Assembly (NCBI GenBank): GCA_047967505.1
Contig: CM106539.1
Direction: 5' to 3' (one strand)
DNA length: 64,000 bases
Origin: Dipteris shenzhenensis
Taxonomy: Eukaryota; Polypodiophyta; Polypodiopsida; Gleicheniales
Shown here: piece by piece, positions 34,616-47,739 of the stretch
How positions within the stretch are numbered: the stretch's first letter is position 1
Layout: the number at the start of each line of letters is the position of its first letter
Position numbers and translations under genes: made by a program
The notes under the pieces: model-generated
Seen by the model: the letters and a program-made list of their open reading frames with translations, nothing else
What the model was told of the DNA's origin: nothing
Database searches by the model: none

Positions 34616-37600
34616 CAACTCCCCAATCCAAATATTTATGGTCCATCTCTCCTTCTTGTTCCCTCAAACTATCCACCTACAAATACACATTAGCAAGATA
34701 TTTATTCATACTAAAATGCTTCACCAATGCACTTGGGGTGTTCAAAAGGAGGGGTATTTTAATTCAAAATTTGGGAAAAATTTACCAAGATTACAATGAC
34801 AAGAGGATTTAAGAAAAATTACATTAGCTCATAAGTAAAGAGGGGTGGTTTTTTGGGGGGGGATATTTTAGTTGAAGGGTTTTAAAATACCCCTTGAATG
34901 CACGATCCATAGAGTTTCTTAGTAGTGCACCCCCCAAGCCAATGCAACGATTAATTATGAGTAGTTTTTTTAACCTCATCAATTTGGTTATTGACAAATA
35001 TGGCTATCCAATCCACATTAATGCGACTACTGTACTTGTACTTGAGCTTTTAGTCTTACCAAAATGCTCCAACAAATTATGAATAATTTGGTTTGAGCTC
35101 ATCTATTCAGTTCCCACACCACACGTTTTCCAATTTAAAAGGTAAGTATGCATGATCACTTGTATCCTTTCATGAATTTGAGACACACACTGGCTTTTGT
35201 AGAGTACTAAATAGGCTAGAGGAATCACATGAATCCTCCCATAGAATACCAATAATTTTTCCATTATTTTGAATAATATAAATCACAAGGGGACAATAAA
35301 GATGAGTAAATAGGAGAGTGTGAATGATATATTATATGGAAAATTTGCCCTGTCAATGCATCAAGTTATTCATGGGAGTAGGACCAAGACAAGGAAAGGT
35401 GGAGAGCTTGCATATATCCTTCAATTTCTAAAATTCTTGGGGCAATTTTATAGCTTGTTAATGATGGTATGGTTGCAACTATAGCATTTTGTTGTTTCAG
35501 ACCTTCTAATCCCCAAATAATACAAATTCTTAGGGGAGATCCAAGACCAAGACGTAATATAGAGTTCTAAAACCTAATCAATATCAAAAGATTTCATGGA
35601 CATCCACTACGCCACCTAGCATATCAAAACCAATTCCTCCAATAAGATGAGACATCACATTTCTAGGATATGAGCCCAATAATTCATCCATCAAAACAAA
35701 TCTTACTTATTGAATGTAGCTATAGGTGGAAAATTTCTCAATTAATTCAATTATTAAATGATAACAATTGCCAATCTACCTCTAGTACTGCTCAGGGAGA
35801 TCCCAATCATTAACAAATTATACTTACCCAATGTAGTTATAGGCAGAAGTATCCCAATTATTCACTTCCAAGTCCATCAAATGAGAATACATTTTCAATC
35901 CACTTTTAATAACCCCCCACGTACTTGCCATCATGTGAAACCCCATATATCATCAAGGTTCTCAAGATAGTGGGTGACTATGCTTTGAAGATTTGTTAGT
36001 AATTCAAGGAACATTCTCTCCAGCTTGATGGAGGAATAGATCCTTGTGGTTGGAGGAAATCAAAGACTCCCATGACATGATGAGGTTGTAATAGCTCACT
36101 TATTTGATGTCAATTTGATGCCATACAAAAAGCAATCACTACTAATGGAATCACTTTATAGTTTTTGAAACTTTTTCTCTTACAACCAAAAAGAGCATGC
36201 AAGAACACTAACTTTTCCTTTTCAAAGCATCATCTTTTGATATATCCACTGGAAGGAATTAAAATTTTAAAAATTAAATCTATTTTCATACAAGAAGAAA
36301 ATAGTAGGCAAGGCATGTTAAATATTGTTTAAGGGAGGAAAGGTGGAGTAGGAGGAATTAACAAAAGAAAGAGATGCTACAAGAGATAAGGCAATACCCT
36401 TAGGGAAATTGAAAGTGGAAGGAGTCAAGGGGGGAAAGGATATACGAAGGAAGATGTGACTACTTGGGGAATACAGGAAGATGTGACTACTTCAGGAAGA
36501 AAGGAATGTGGACGATGGTGGCCAAAGGAGAAAAGCTTAAAGATGATGGGTCAATGGCTTGAGGGTAGTGGGAAAGTGGAAGGAGTTGGGGCAGAAGGAG
36601 AGGGCACATGGAGGGTTGCAACCCTGTTGCAACTATCGGAGGCACAAAAAGTGTATTGTTACAAATCATATTGTAGGTGAACAAAACCTTGACACCTCAA
36701 AATGACAAATAGTTGCAACATGCTTTTCCTTTTCACAAATCCCTTTCCTTTGCCATCCCACAAATCTTTATCCTTTGTTACTATTCCTTACCACCACCCC
36801 GCAAATCCTTACCCCCATTCTACAAATCCTTAGCTCCCCTCTATTCTTCCTTACCACTACTCTACAAATGCTTAGCTCTACTTTACAAATCCTTACAATT
36901 CATTGGTCTACAAATACTTATCCCCTCCCTTCCCCCATTCTATAGATCTCACCCTCATCCCCTTAATTCATTCCTTCTCCAATTTTTTCATTCGCCCTTT
37001 CTCTTTGTGAATCTCTCACAAAAATCCACAGCTCCTTCTTCCTCAACTTCAACCTCCATTTTTTCCTTCCCATCCACTTCTTCCATCACTTAATCCATTT
37101 CCTCCACCACCACCTCCTCCCTCATTTTCCCCACCTCCTCCAGGTCTCCACTTCTACCATAATTTCTTCCTACATCTCCACCACCTCCTTCTCCTTCCTC
37201 CACCTTCTTCTTCCACCACCACCACCTTCTTACTCCCTATTGAACGCCTTTAATGAAGGAATCCAACCAGCAATGAAGCTAAGAAAAGGGGGGTAGTAAA
37301 GAAGTGCACCAAAATGTGCACTAGAATGCAGCACCAGTCTGAGAAAATTGCCAAAGAACCCATTTTCTATTGAGTTTGGATTGCAAGCTAGTTTGATAGC
37401 TATACTACCTTTTTTTTGGGGGGGGAAAAGAAGAGTTGATGTTTATATTAGAATCATAAGATTTGTACAATAATTTCCTTGTAGTACAAAAAATTCTCCA
37501 CAAAGGAGGGATAACTTCCAAGCAACAAAAAGTCCCATTGAATAGTGAAAAACCAAAACACTTCAATCCACTTGCTCTTCTCTGCTAGTAGAGATAACTG

Positions 37601-37800
37601 GGAAAGAACAAATCTATCATTTTTGTTGAAGGCTAAAGAACTTGCTATACTCTGAGAAGAACACCTCAATTCCAAGAAAATGAAATCAGACATCTGGCTC
37701 TTCTTTAATAAGAAAGAGAGAAGGGATAGGTAGGGTCTGCCAATCCTCAGGGGAAGGGATATGTAGGGTTTGCCAATCCTCAGGGGAGTTGGTGCAGTTG
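34616..37800. other. No recognised gene
   Basis: This is AT-rich anonymous sequence, then (36700-37250) a pyrimidine-rich tract in which words like tacaaatccttac and cacctcctcc recur. Open frames here are short and compositionally biased. A run of eight T at about 37410 may mark the poly(A) end of the minus-strand LINE that follows. Confidence 0.5.
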
Positions 37801-37819
37801 TCAAAGGATCTAAGATGAT

Positions 37820-40800
37820 CATCGAATTTCACTTGTAGCTGAGAAAGATGATCATATTAAAGTTGAATATCTTGGTCCAGATGGTACTTAGCCCAGAGGG
37901 CCAAAATAGAGGGGAGTCAATCAGCAAGCACATGTACATTCTTATCATACTAACGTGCAAATAATTGTTCAACACATAATTACTCATCATTGAATTGAAA
38001 GGCATTTCTGGCAATCTAGCTAGAATGCATGTGCCCTGATAATGACCCAAAAGGCATAAGGTATCTTCAGAGCATCTCCCAAAAGTAGAGAATTCTAGCT
38101 CTCCTATCTTGATTTGGATTAGCTTCCAGACTTTCCTAGCTCTAGGGCATGTTATGAACAGGTGAACAATGTCTTCTTTTGTCCTAGGACAGGCTTTGCA
38201 CATTCCATCTCCTTTACCAATACTCAAACTCCTATAGTTGGTCCAGACAGTTTTGTGGAGGATTAACAACAGGCAGGAGTGTGGAATTTTTTTATGCAAT
38301 CTTTTTTTCCCATATCAAAGTAAATCTTGTTTTTCACTTTCTCTCGTTGTCAGAGAGCTTTCATCTGGTGTTGAGAGTGAGTAGAACCTCTTCTATATTT
38401 CCAGCTATGGTGGGAATGGGCAATAGAGAGGAGCTACCCACCTAGCTAAATTCCTTGGAATGATTTAATTTTACCTCCTTTCTAGGCCAGCTCCCCATCC
38501 CAGAGCTGAAGTCTGCTCATGACCAATTCTTGATCAACATTGGCCAGTCTAAATTCTCTTCTGACCTCTAGCCATGTCTTCCATCTTATTTTATCTTTGT
38601 ACCACAAGTCATCCCAGGTTTGTAACCCTTTTTAAGAGAGATGCCAGTCTCTAGGAAGGTCCTCATCACTTAGCTAATTGTTCTTGATAAAAACTAACAC
38701 CCAAATTGAATCTAATGCCATGAAACTTCCTTTGCCAGAGAAAAATAATTGACTCTTGATCTATTCAAATGCCCTTAGTCATACATGGCTCAGGGGTATA
38801 GATAGCAGATAGAAGAGGGAAATCCTTCCACTTAGGGACCTATAAGGTCTGACAAACTTAAATGATTATGAAGCCCGCTAAATTTTCCTAGAAGCCTCTT
38901 AGTCTATCTATCCTTTTTTTGAATCTAACTAAAAACCATTCCCACCTATCCTTCATACTCACTTTGAAACTCATAGGAATGCCCAACAATCTGAATATTT
39001 TCCCATGTTGAATTCTTTTACAACCCAACTTTTCTAAGAGTAATTGTGACCTTCTTGATAGCAAGGCATACCCTATTTTGGCGTGGTTTATCTTGGACCT
39101 TGAAAATAGGCAGAATTGATCCATACATTCCATGGCATTTTGAATATCATAACTAGAGTTCCTGATAGTCAAATTTGTATCATCTACAAACTGTTGGTTG
39201 ACCAGCTGATTTCCTGAGGGGAGTTCAATTCCCTTAACTGTGTTACTAGAGACCTGATCCTTTATTAGCCACCCCAAGGCATCTGCTCCAATAGCAAAGA
39301 GAAAAGGGGCCAAGGGAAAATTAATCCTTGTGAGATCCTTGCCTTATATATCTCTTTAGAGTAGAACTTTGGCTTATCTCCTCATTAACACAGATTTTGG
39401 CTGATGCATTGGAGAGAGGCAAGGCAACAAAAGAGTTGAAAATTTCACCTAATCGTAGGTTCTTGAGGGATTGAAGTAAAAAATCCCAATTTAACCTATC
39501 ATATACCTTATCAAAATCAATTTTAATAAAGCAAACATCTTGATGAGTTTCCTCAGCAGCATGAGTTCATCCCTCCCAAAGGTTTATGATTTCTTCCAAG
39601 AGATGCCTAACCTTTATGAAGCCTTTCTATTCCCAGAGAATCCATTTGTCCATCTTGTTTCTCATTCTAAGAGCAAAAAAATTATTTGAACAATTTAGCA
39701 TAGTCAAAGGTCTCCAATTTTTTAACATAGATCTGTCAGCTTCCTTAGGGATGAGTTTGATGACACCTCCATTCATGTGCAGAAGGAGAAAACCTAAGTT
39801 AGAGCTTTCTTTCCACACTTCCAAAAGGGTAGGACCAATAGCATCCCATAAAGTTTTATAAAGTTCTATTGGGAGTCCATCCTCTCTTGGGGTTTTGCCA
39901 TCTGCCATGGAGAAAACTGGCTCTTTCAGTTCTTGAAGGGAAAAATCATTTTCCAACTGCATCCTGTCCAGATTTGACACCATTGTATGCTTGGCTTGCT
40001 GGCATCTCTTCCTTGCTTCAACAACCTGCTCATCAGTTTTGTCCACTGTACTAAGCATATCTTGAAAATGACAAAAAATGATCCCCATGTTCTCTTCATC
40101 TGTTATTGCATAGGAACCATCATCCTTCTGTAAATATGGGATTTCTACTCGAGTCCTCTTTTTTCTAATAAGCTTAAAGTTCTCTTTAGTTGGCCTATCT
40201 ATTTTACATGCCGACCATTCCCTGAAGTATACCTTAGCATTCTGGATGTTGATCTGTTCCTATCCTCTAATAGGGCTTTAATCTCCTTTCTTTTAGTTAG
40301 AGACTATTGCTGGGAATTTATGTCCTATACCTTGCTTTTGGTTCAAGCTCTTCCAGCTCCTCATTCAGTCTATCTATTCTCCTAGCTCTAATTGCAGCTC
40401 TGTTTTTCTTGGCTTCTTTTAGAAATTTTTGAGCACTTAACTACATTTTGCCACCCCTGAGAGCAAGAATCAGCAAAGGAGAAAGCTATTTTCTAGTTTT
40501 TCATTATTTTCTTTTGAATAGTCTAAAGCCTAAATAACCATGAAATACCCTTCTTCCCAGTTCCCATGTCAAAAAGCATACACAAGTTTATGATCTTATA
40601 ATGTTATAGAAGAGAAAATCCTTTGCTTGGCTTCTAGGGTCTAAGAGGGGATGAGAAACATTAATTATGTCAAGCCTTGCCTCCCTTTTGAGCTCTTCTA
40701 TTTGCTTGTTGCATCGAGTAAAAAGGCCAGTAGATCCTATGTCAACAAGTTGTAGGTTTTCCTTGAGGTCTTCTCAAATTTGAAGCTCAGGACCTCTCAA

Positions 40801-40980
40801 GATAGATCCTTTCTGCAACCATCTATCATGAGACCACTCAACCATATTGAAATCTCCTAAATTAACACAATCACTGCCAATATCAACTAAAGATTCCCAA
40901 GTAGCTCTTTTGGCCATAGTATAGTTATACTGCATTTTCTTGCAACCATCCGTTAGCATGTGTGTTCCATTCAGTGACTA
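37820..40980 (-). mobile_element. Decayed L1-type LINE, minus strand
   Basis: Minus-strand pieces occur in polyprotein order. The endonuclease part has VNLGDFNMVEWSHD (about 40774-40959). The reverse-transcriptase start has MADGKTPREDGLPIELYKTL and LIPKEADRSMLKNWRPLTML (39627-40088). The palm has QQFVDDTNLTIRNS and GKIFRLLGIPMSF (38888-39313). The C-terminal zinc-binding region has CKACPRTKEDIVHLFITCP (37829-38299). No LTRs are present. Every part has stops or shifts, and 5' truncation upstream of the endonuclease is likely. Confidence 0.87.
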
Positions 40981-40999
40981 CTTCATTTTAGATCTTTGA

Positions 41000-41469
41000 A
41001 ATGGCACTCTACATTCCAAAACCTAAAACAAGGTGAATACCAAATGCATGACTAGACAAACAAATTGGCATGCTAAACACCATTGGTAGTTAGCATTTTG
41101 GAAATCCTATTTGGGAATCGAATGGTTTGTGCTAGATGAGCTAATGAAGTAAGATGAGAACAAGTAGTGAAAACCAACTTGCAATGAATTTCATAACCAA
41201 AGGATGCAAGACTCTTATTGAGGGCTTATTGATAACTAAGATATCAGCAGAGGAAAGAATAATGGATAGAAATATTGGATATTCAAAATAGTGAATTCTA
41301 GAGGCTAAACAAAGAGGCGACTCTAACCAACTAGGGAAGTGGGAAAACTGGGAAATTTGTCACAAAAATTGACACTGCAGTGCAAAGCGAGGAAAGATTG
41401 GAAGAAGAAAAAAAGAGTCAAGACTTCACTTCTCAACAAGAATCAAGAAAATGGCATCAATTTGCATAT
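41000..41469. other. No recognised gene
   Basis: AT-rich sequence between the LINE and the satellite array. No motif or convincing frame was seen. Confidence 0.4.
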
Positions 41470-42680
41470 GCCAGAACTAAGACAATATAGGTAGCCTTCT
41501 TACTCAAAGAGCAACAACAAGCCATCAAAGTGCACATTGCCATATAGAGTGCTACATACCAAAGATAATGTATATAGCACATAACATGAGCTATATAGGT
41601 GATACAATATGCTTGAAAGACTAGATTAAATGCTATATAGTGGTGATAATGTACATAGCACATAGCACATAGCATGAGATATATAGGTCATTCAATAGGC
41701 TTGAAATTAGAATTAATTATTTGTTATCCCTAGCAGAGATAATATATAGAGCTGTGATGTATAGCTCATGTACTATATGATTGAAACATTCGATAAAGTA
41801 ATGTATAACAAATATATATATATATATAGCTCATACTGCATGCTTAAAATATTAGATTAAGTGCTATATAGATGAAATTAGATTAAGTACTATATAGCAC
41901 ATATGATGAGATATATAGCTCATTTAGCAGGCTTGAAATAAGAGATAGAGTGCTATATGGTAGAGGTAATATACATAGAACACATCATGAGCCATATAGC
42001 TCATATTGTATGCTTGAAAGAATAGATTGAGTGCTATTGTACATAAGCACATAGCATGAGATATAAAGCTCATTCAGTAGGATTGAAAGAATAGATTAAC
42101 TACTATATAGTAGAGAGAATGTACATAGCACATAGTATGAGCTCTATAACTCATACTATAAGCTTGAAATATTAGATAAAGTAATATATAGTAGAAATAA
42201 TGTACAACACATAGTGGCAGCTATATAGCTCGTTTTAAGTGTACTTGAAAGAATAGATTAAGTGCTATTTATGAGAGATATTGTACGTAGCAAACAAGAT
42301 GAGCTATATAGCTCATTAAGTATGCTTGAAGGAATCGATTACGTGCTATACATATATTAAGTTCTCTATATCAGAGATATTATACGTAGCAAATACTATG
42401 AGCTATATAGCTCATTAAGTATGCTTAAAGGAATAGATTAATTGCTATACATATATTAAGTTCTATATATCAGAGATATTATATGTAGCAAATACTATGA
42501 GCTATATAGCTCATTAAGAATGCTTGAAAGAATGATGAAGTGATATATATCAAAGATATTGTATGTAGCAAATAGTATGAGCTATATAGCTCATTTAGAA
42601 TGCTTGAAAGATTAGATTGAGTGCTATATAGCACATATAATGTGCATCGCATAGAAGCTTAACATATTATAAAAGCTATA
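41470..42680. repeat. AT-rich tandem array with a palindromic core
   Basis: Diverged units of about 80-110 bp each contain a form of gagctatatagctcat, gcttgaaagaatagattaagtgctata and gtagcaaata. The most regular units start at 42301, 42400, 42499 and 42579 (periods 99, 99, 80). The core GAGCTATATAGCTC is a perfect 14-bp palindrome and is exact in those four units. Older units to the left are more diverged. Confidence 0.88.
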
Positions 42681-42835
42681 TAGCACAAAATATCGCTTCT
42701 AAATGCATTGACTATGCTATATGGAGTAAATTTTGTGGTACTTACCACAGATTAAGCTGCATAGCACAAGTATATGGCTTAGATCAAGTGCTTCATGGCA
42801 CAAATAACACTACATTACACATCAACCATGCTATG

Positions 42836-42949
42836 TTGAATAGATTATGTTGAATATTCCTAAATAGAAGATAAAGATGATGTATAGATTATGTTGAATA
42901 GATTATGCTGAATATTGCTAAATAGTAGATAAAGATGATGTATAGTAGA
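42836..42949. repeat. Tandem duplication, 58-bp unit
   Basis: Copies start ttgaatagattatg at 42836 and 42894 and continue through gataaagatgatgtatag with few differences. Confidence 0.88.
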
Positions 42950-44119
42950 TGGCAGATAACTAAGTAACACATGTTCTCTGCACAACTGTAGAAAATCAAA
43001 AATAAGTTAACATCATTTTAAGGAACTCACCTTGGAATTATCAACCCTTTTCTACAATTGCTGTACATCATTTGGTATGCAATATTTGGAACAGTTGTAC
43101 CAACCCTTCTTGATCAACAACCTCTCGAAGACTATATAGTTCATCTTCTAGCTTGTTCATTTCTATGTGCTTGCCCTCTGCTCTATACAAGTCCTGGCTT
43201 CTCAAGAACCTGGTGTTTGGCATCAAGTGTAGACTTCAGATATCCCAACCTAACCTCAGCTGCAATCGTCATCCTAGCAATCTTCTTATTTTTTCTAAAA
43301 TTTTGGGTGTAGGTAAGACATTTTCGCCGATGTTGTGGAAACAAGAGGTTTCATATTGGAGGTTGAAGTGAACACACCATGCAAAGATCTCATATTGTCT
43401 TCCTAACTCTTGTGCTTTGTGCCTAGATGCCCGCGGGTCTTAGCAAGGTCCATTGTACTATGTGCAAATGGAGACCATGTAATGGTGAAAGGTTGTATGT
43501 CCTCAGCCCTTTGTGTTGACTTGTAGCTCTCTAAGGCAAAAGCCTTTATGGGCAACATAGGAGAAAAATTAGAAAACCTTTAAGGGTCTAATTCATAGTG
43601 AGGAGCACCCCAAGCTTGGAAGCACTGGTGTCCACCCACAAGCTCTCTATTCACTATCAGATATTTGATAAGCATGCTATGAGGAGGGAGAGGATGCTCA
43701 ACATTTTTTCCTAGTTAAGACCTTGGAGAGTGCAACAAGTTGTGATTCTAAGTTATTGAGGTGTCAATTGTTGAGCTTCCTTATGATCAAATTTGTTGAT
43801 TATGCAAGGACCTTGTTGTCCTTGTAATATGATTTGTGAAACTTAAATTTGACTTGATTGATAACTAATAGTTATTGGTTTTTAATTTGATTGATAACCA
43901 AGAGTGCAAGGCAATGGAATTATAGAAGTGTTGAGATGCTTTAACTCCCTTTTTTCCCCTTCTAAATTTAGGCTTTTCGCTTTAAAGTATGCAGAGAACT
44001 GCTAAGAATTGGAAGTGCCTTCAGTGACTCAGAATTGCAAAGATTGCAGTGATACTCTGTTTTCATAATTTGAAATTTCTGATTGCAAACAACAAGGCTC
44101 ACAGATTTAACATAGCATT
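42950..44119. other. 3' flank of the bHLH gene, possible coding relic
   Basis: On the minus strand at about 43080-43310 one frame gives KIARMTIAAEVRLGYLKST and LDAKHQVLEKPGLV, and a shifted frame gives HIEMNKLEDELYSLREVVD. This looks like coiled-coil protein sequence with a frameshift, but I cannot name a family. The remainder shows nothing. Confidence 0.3.
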
Positions 44120-46130
44120 TTAAGCGTCGTGCAAAACTTGCTTATCCACTCCTTCCATAAACTTGGTTGCAAGTTGCCCTGCGTAAATCACTGTTCCTTC
44201 TGTGATCTGCAATATGCGCAATGACTTTAGCTCAATTAATGATCGCTTTACTGATTCCAATCACTCGAAAAAATAGTTGTTCGACAATTCATTACATCAA
44301 TCATCTAATTTAAGGGTGAGTAGGCCTAGCTCTTAGTCCTTTTCTAATTTGCCATGCTGTGGTTGCATAAACAATATTTCAGATTCAAGCTCATCATCCA
44401 ACAAGTAGTACTGCTGTACACATACTCCATGCAGCTTAACACAAATGGTTCATGAACATCTCTACTGATTTTCTCATTTTTACACACACCCCATAGATTG
44501 TACCAGTTCTAGTACGTTATCAAACACTCCAATGCAGGTGAAATCGGATGGGCAATTAATTTTTGTGATTCTCCGCCAACCTATGGTCACTCGAGTACTG
44601 CAAAACACAGCCTGAATGCAAACAAAATCAGCCCAAAGTTGAATTCTCTTACCTTGGCGTTGAACATGTACAAGTTGTAACTCCCAATCCTTGCACTGTT
44701 GGCGTGAAGAAGGTCTAGTTGCAGCTCTTGCAGCAACAACACAGCTTTCAGGAGACTGTTTTCATGCCAATGCTGGGCGACTTTGATGGTCACTTCATCT
44801 TCCACGATCCGAACATCTACTTCTGTCCCATACTTGGACGTTCTTTTTTGCCAGGAGCTTCTGAGCTTATTCGCATCAGATACGAACTGCTCCCTTCCAG
44901 ACTTCTCTTGCGCAGTTCTTTGCCCCATCCTTGTTCTTTTCGTGTTGCCTTGGCTCGTCTCTTGTACGAGATGGTGCAATTCCTGGATAGTGAGTTGCAG
45001 TTCTTTGATATAATCGATTGCGTCCTGGACGATAGAAGCTCTGTCGATCTGGATAAGTTCATCAACACGTAATGCCTAATTAAAGGACTTGCTCTCAGAT
45101 AAAAAGGAAAAGAGTTCTCAACAACCCACTCCTGACTCGACTTTCATGTCACGCAATATTCCACAGAGGCGTCAATAATTTTCACTGCTGGAATGCAGTG
45201 TCTACTCTGCAGGAACTCTAATCGTCCAAACAAAGCTCGTCAAACTCAATGCAACTCGTAGCCAAGCAATTGACTGATGGGAATGAGGTCGATTTCTGCA
45301 GCTATTGAACGATCTGTGTATACCATTGCGCGTTTAGAGGAACAGAGGTCAATAACATGCTGCAAAGATAGACTTTCGGACCCCTATACCTTTGTCGGAT
45401 TTGGTATTAAGGTCCGCAAAGCTTGATACTTGTCATTCAGAAACTCCCTTCTCTGTCGTTCCGTCACGAAATGACTGGAAGCGCGAAGTCGTCTCGACGT
45501 TGGGCCACCTGCCCGCTTGGAAGCATTCAAGATAAGCTGTTGATTTTCGTCAGGATGGATGCTCGAGTCCTTCTGCTTTGATTGAAGCTGATTACTTCCC
45601 ATAGCGGATTTGGAGGGTTCATCTGAAATAGCCCTCAAATCCGGATCCCTAAATGCAATGTTGTGCGGATAAGAAAGCGGGCCCAGGAGGGATTGGCTGC
45701 TGTGGCCCCGCTTCAATCCGCCCGAAGCGAGGGGTTTCTTCGACCCCAGCCCGGGCCAGGTCGAGGTACGAGGCAAATCCATGGATCTAACTGGAGCGTG
45801 GGGGAACCAGGAAGGCAGCAGCTCTGGGAGCTGGCCAAAGCTGAGTAAGTTATGTCCAAATTCCAACCCACCATGAGCTTGGAGGAGAGAAGCCGGCTGC
45901 TGCTGGAAGAGCAAAGAATCTTGAAGAGCACAGACACTCTCCTCCCATGAGCTTGTAGGAGCACCGAGGGAAGCCGGCAGCTTGTTCTGCTGCTGCGCCG
46001 GCTGTTGCTGCTCATGCTGGTAGTGGTGGACTAGAATGTCTTGCAGGTGGAGGAGGCAATTGTCGTCGAGGTGGCCGAATTTGGGGGGAGAGGCAGGTGG
46101 TGCAGCAGGCATATTGGGCGGGACGAACAT
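44120..46130 (-). CDS. bHLH transcription factor, bHLH010/089/091 (EAT1/TIP2)-like
   Basis: Exons are 46130-45390, 45048-44653 and 44206-44120 (stop TAA), all joined in phase 0 at GT...AG introns, giving about 407 residues. The basic helix-loop-helix spans the first junction: HFVTERQRREFLNDKYQALR, LIPNPTK, then IDRASIVQDAIDYIKELQ. The basic region has the E-box contact pattern (H..E..R.R) of DNA-binding bHLHs. The C-terminal ACT-like domain reads LRSSWQKRTSK, VDVRIVEDEVTIKVAQ and LYMFNAK, then exon 3 ITEGTVIYAGQLATKFMEG. This arrangement and these words fit the subgroup that controls tapetum and spore development in seed plants and mosses. The N-terminus is rich in Gln, Pro and Ser. I chose ATG 46130 because the longer frame to 46235 opens with GTG, preceded in frame by TGA; a 5' exon further upstream is possible. 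It appears intact. Confidence 0.88.
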
Positions 46131-46750
46131 GAAGGTGGCGCTAATTGTTTGTGGATGAGAGGAGGAGGAGACCAAGGCCTGAGGGGTGATGAATAGTTCA
46201 AATTTTGACTCCACAAAATGCTCGCTCTTCTTCACTCATTAGTCAGTCACTGCCTCATAAGTTTGTACAACTTTTTGGCCTGCCCTCTGGGTAGTCTTAG
46301 CAACCCTCTGCCCTCAGGGTAGTCTTACAACGCTTCAAAATTGGCAAAGCAGAAATTAAGCATTTTAAAAATTTTTGGAAGTGCATTTTTTCTATTGGAC
46401 AATATATTGACTCTTCTTCGTTGGACTTGAATGAAGACTTTAAAGTAGTTGGCTCTCTCTCTCTCTCTCCCCTTCTTTATCTCCTCAATTCTTCTTACAC
46501 ACCATCTCTTGTAATCTTACTCCACACCATTCCTTTTAGTCTTCCTCCATACCATTTCTTTTTTGTTTGCTTTTTGGCCTACCCTCTGAATAGCCTTAGC
46601 AACGGTTCGAGTTTTGCAAAGCTAAAAATCATGATTAGTTCTATTTGTTGGGGTGAGAATTTCCTATTGGTTGTTAGCAACTTTGGTAGGCTAGTATTTG
46701 TGACTTTGGTATAAAGGTGATTGGTCCAAGTATGCTCCTTGTAAGAGGCT
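46131..46750 (-). promoter_or_regulatory. Upstream region of the bHLH gene
   Basis: This stretch is probably 5' UTR and proximal promoter. On the gene's strand it holds a short upstream frame (ATGAGTGAAGAAG..., 13 codons, near 46240), a TATA-like caatatattg next to ccaat (about 46395-46405), and GA-dinucleotide repeats (46450-46468). These could be sites for GAGA-binding (BBR/BPC) factors. Assignment is by position only. Confidence 0.4.
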
Positions 46751-46773
46751 TTAATGCATTCATTTAGTGACTG

Positions 46774-46808
<35 letters not shown>

Positions 46809-47151
46809 TCTTCTTCTTCTCTCTAGGCAAGCCCCCCTTGCCCCCCCCCCCCCCCCCCCTCTCTCTCTCTCTCAATGAAATTCATCTTGTAGACTTTTGG
46901 ACCATTTGCATTTACTACTCTTTATACAGTCTTTCCTTTTCATGCCTCCAATTTTATGCTCTCTCTTAAGCATTTTACTCACCCACAGGAAGGCCTAATG
47001 AATGATATATAATATATCATTCACCTTATTTTATCATGGGCGGGAGGTGATTCAACAAGAAGCGAAAATAGCCATTTTTTATTTTTAAAAATTCTCAAAT
47101 TTTTATTGATACACATGCTATTTTTTCCTCTAGAAATCCTCCACATTTTTA

Positions 47152-47190
<39 letters not shown>

Positions 47191-47456
47191 TATGAATGGT
47201 TAAATATCATTCACCTTGTTTGCTTTTTGGCCTACCATAGGTAGGTCTAAGTGACTCTCTCTCTCTCTCTCTCTCTCTCCTCATGACTGATTAAATATCA
47301 TTCACCTTGTTTGCTTTTTGGCCTACCATAGGTAGGTCTAAGTGACTCTCTCTCTCTCTCTGTCTCTCTCTCTCTCTCTATCTCCCTCTCCTTATGAATG
47401 ATTAAATATCATTCACCTTGTTTGCTTTTTGACCTACCATAGGTAGGTCTAAGTGA

Positions 47457-47549
<93 letters not shown>

Positions 47550-47739
47550 GTCTCTCTTTGTCTTCCTCGTCGCTTCATCTCTGCCCTCTTTTGCTATTTG
47601 AATCTCGAGCAGGCCTTATGAATGATTTATTATCATTCACCTTGTTCTTGTTTGAGACTTTTAGAATTGCAAAAATAAATATATCCAATAAAAATAAATT
47701 GCAAGAATTGTAGAGAGTTTGTCTCTTTTCTGTAAGCAC

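Noticed and set aside
41470-42680. CRISPR-like array
   Set aside because: Units are diverged in both repeat and spacer, the DNA is eukaryotic, and there are no cas genes. It is a tandem satellite.
46131-46235. Extended start of the bHLH frame at 46235
   Set aside because: The first codon there is GTG, preceded in frame by TGA. The first in-frame ATG is at 46130. A spliced upstream exon cannot be excluded.
47453-47713. Long Leu-Ser-repeat frame
   Set aside because: It is simply a translation of the (CT)n microsatellite. The same applies to the frames at 55612-55893 and 56178-56434.
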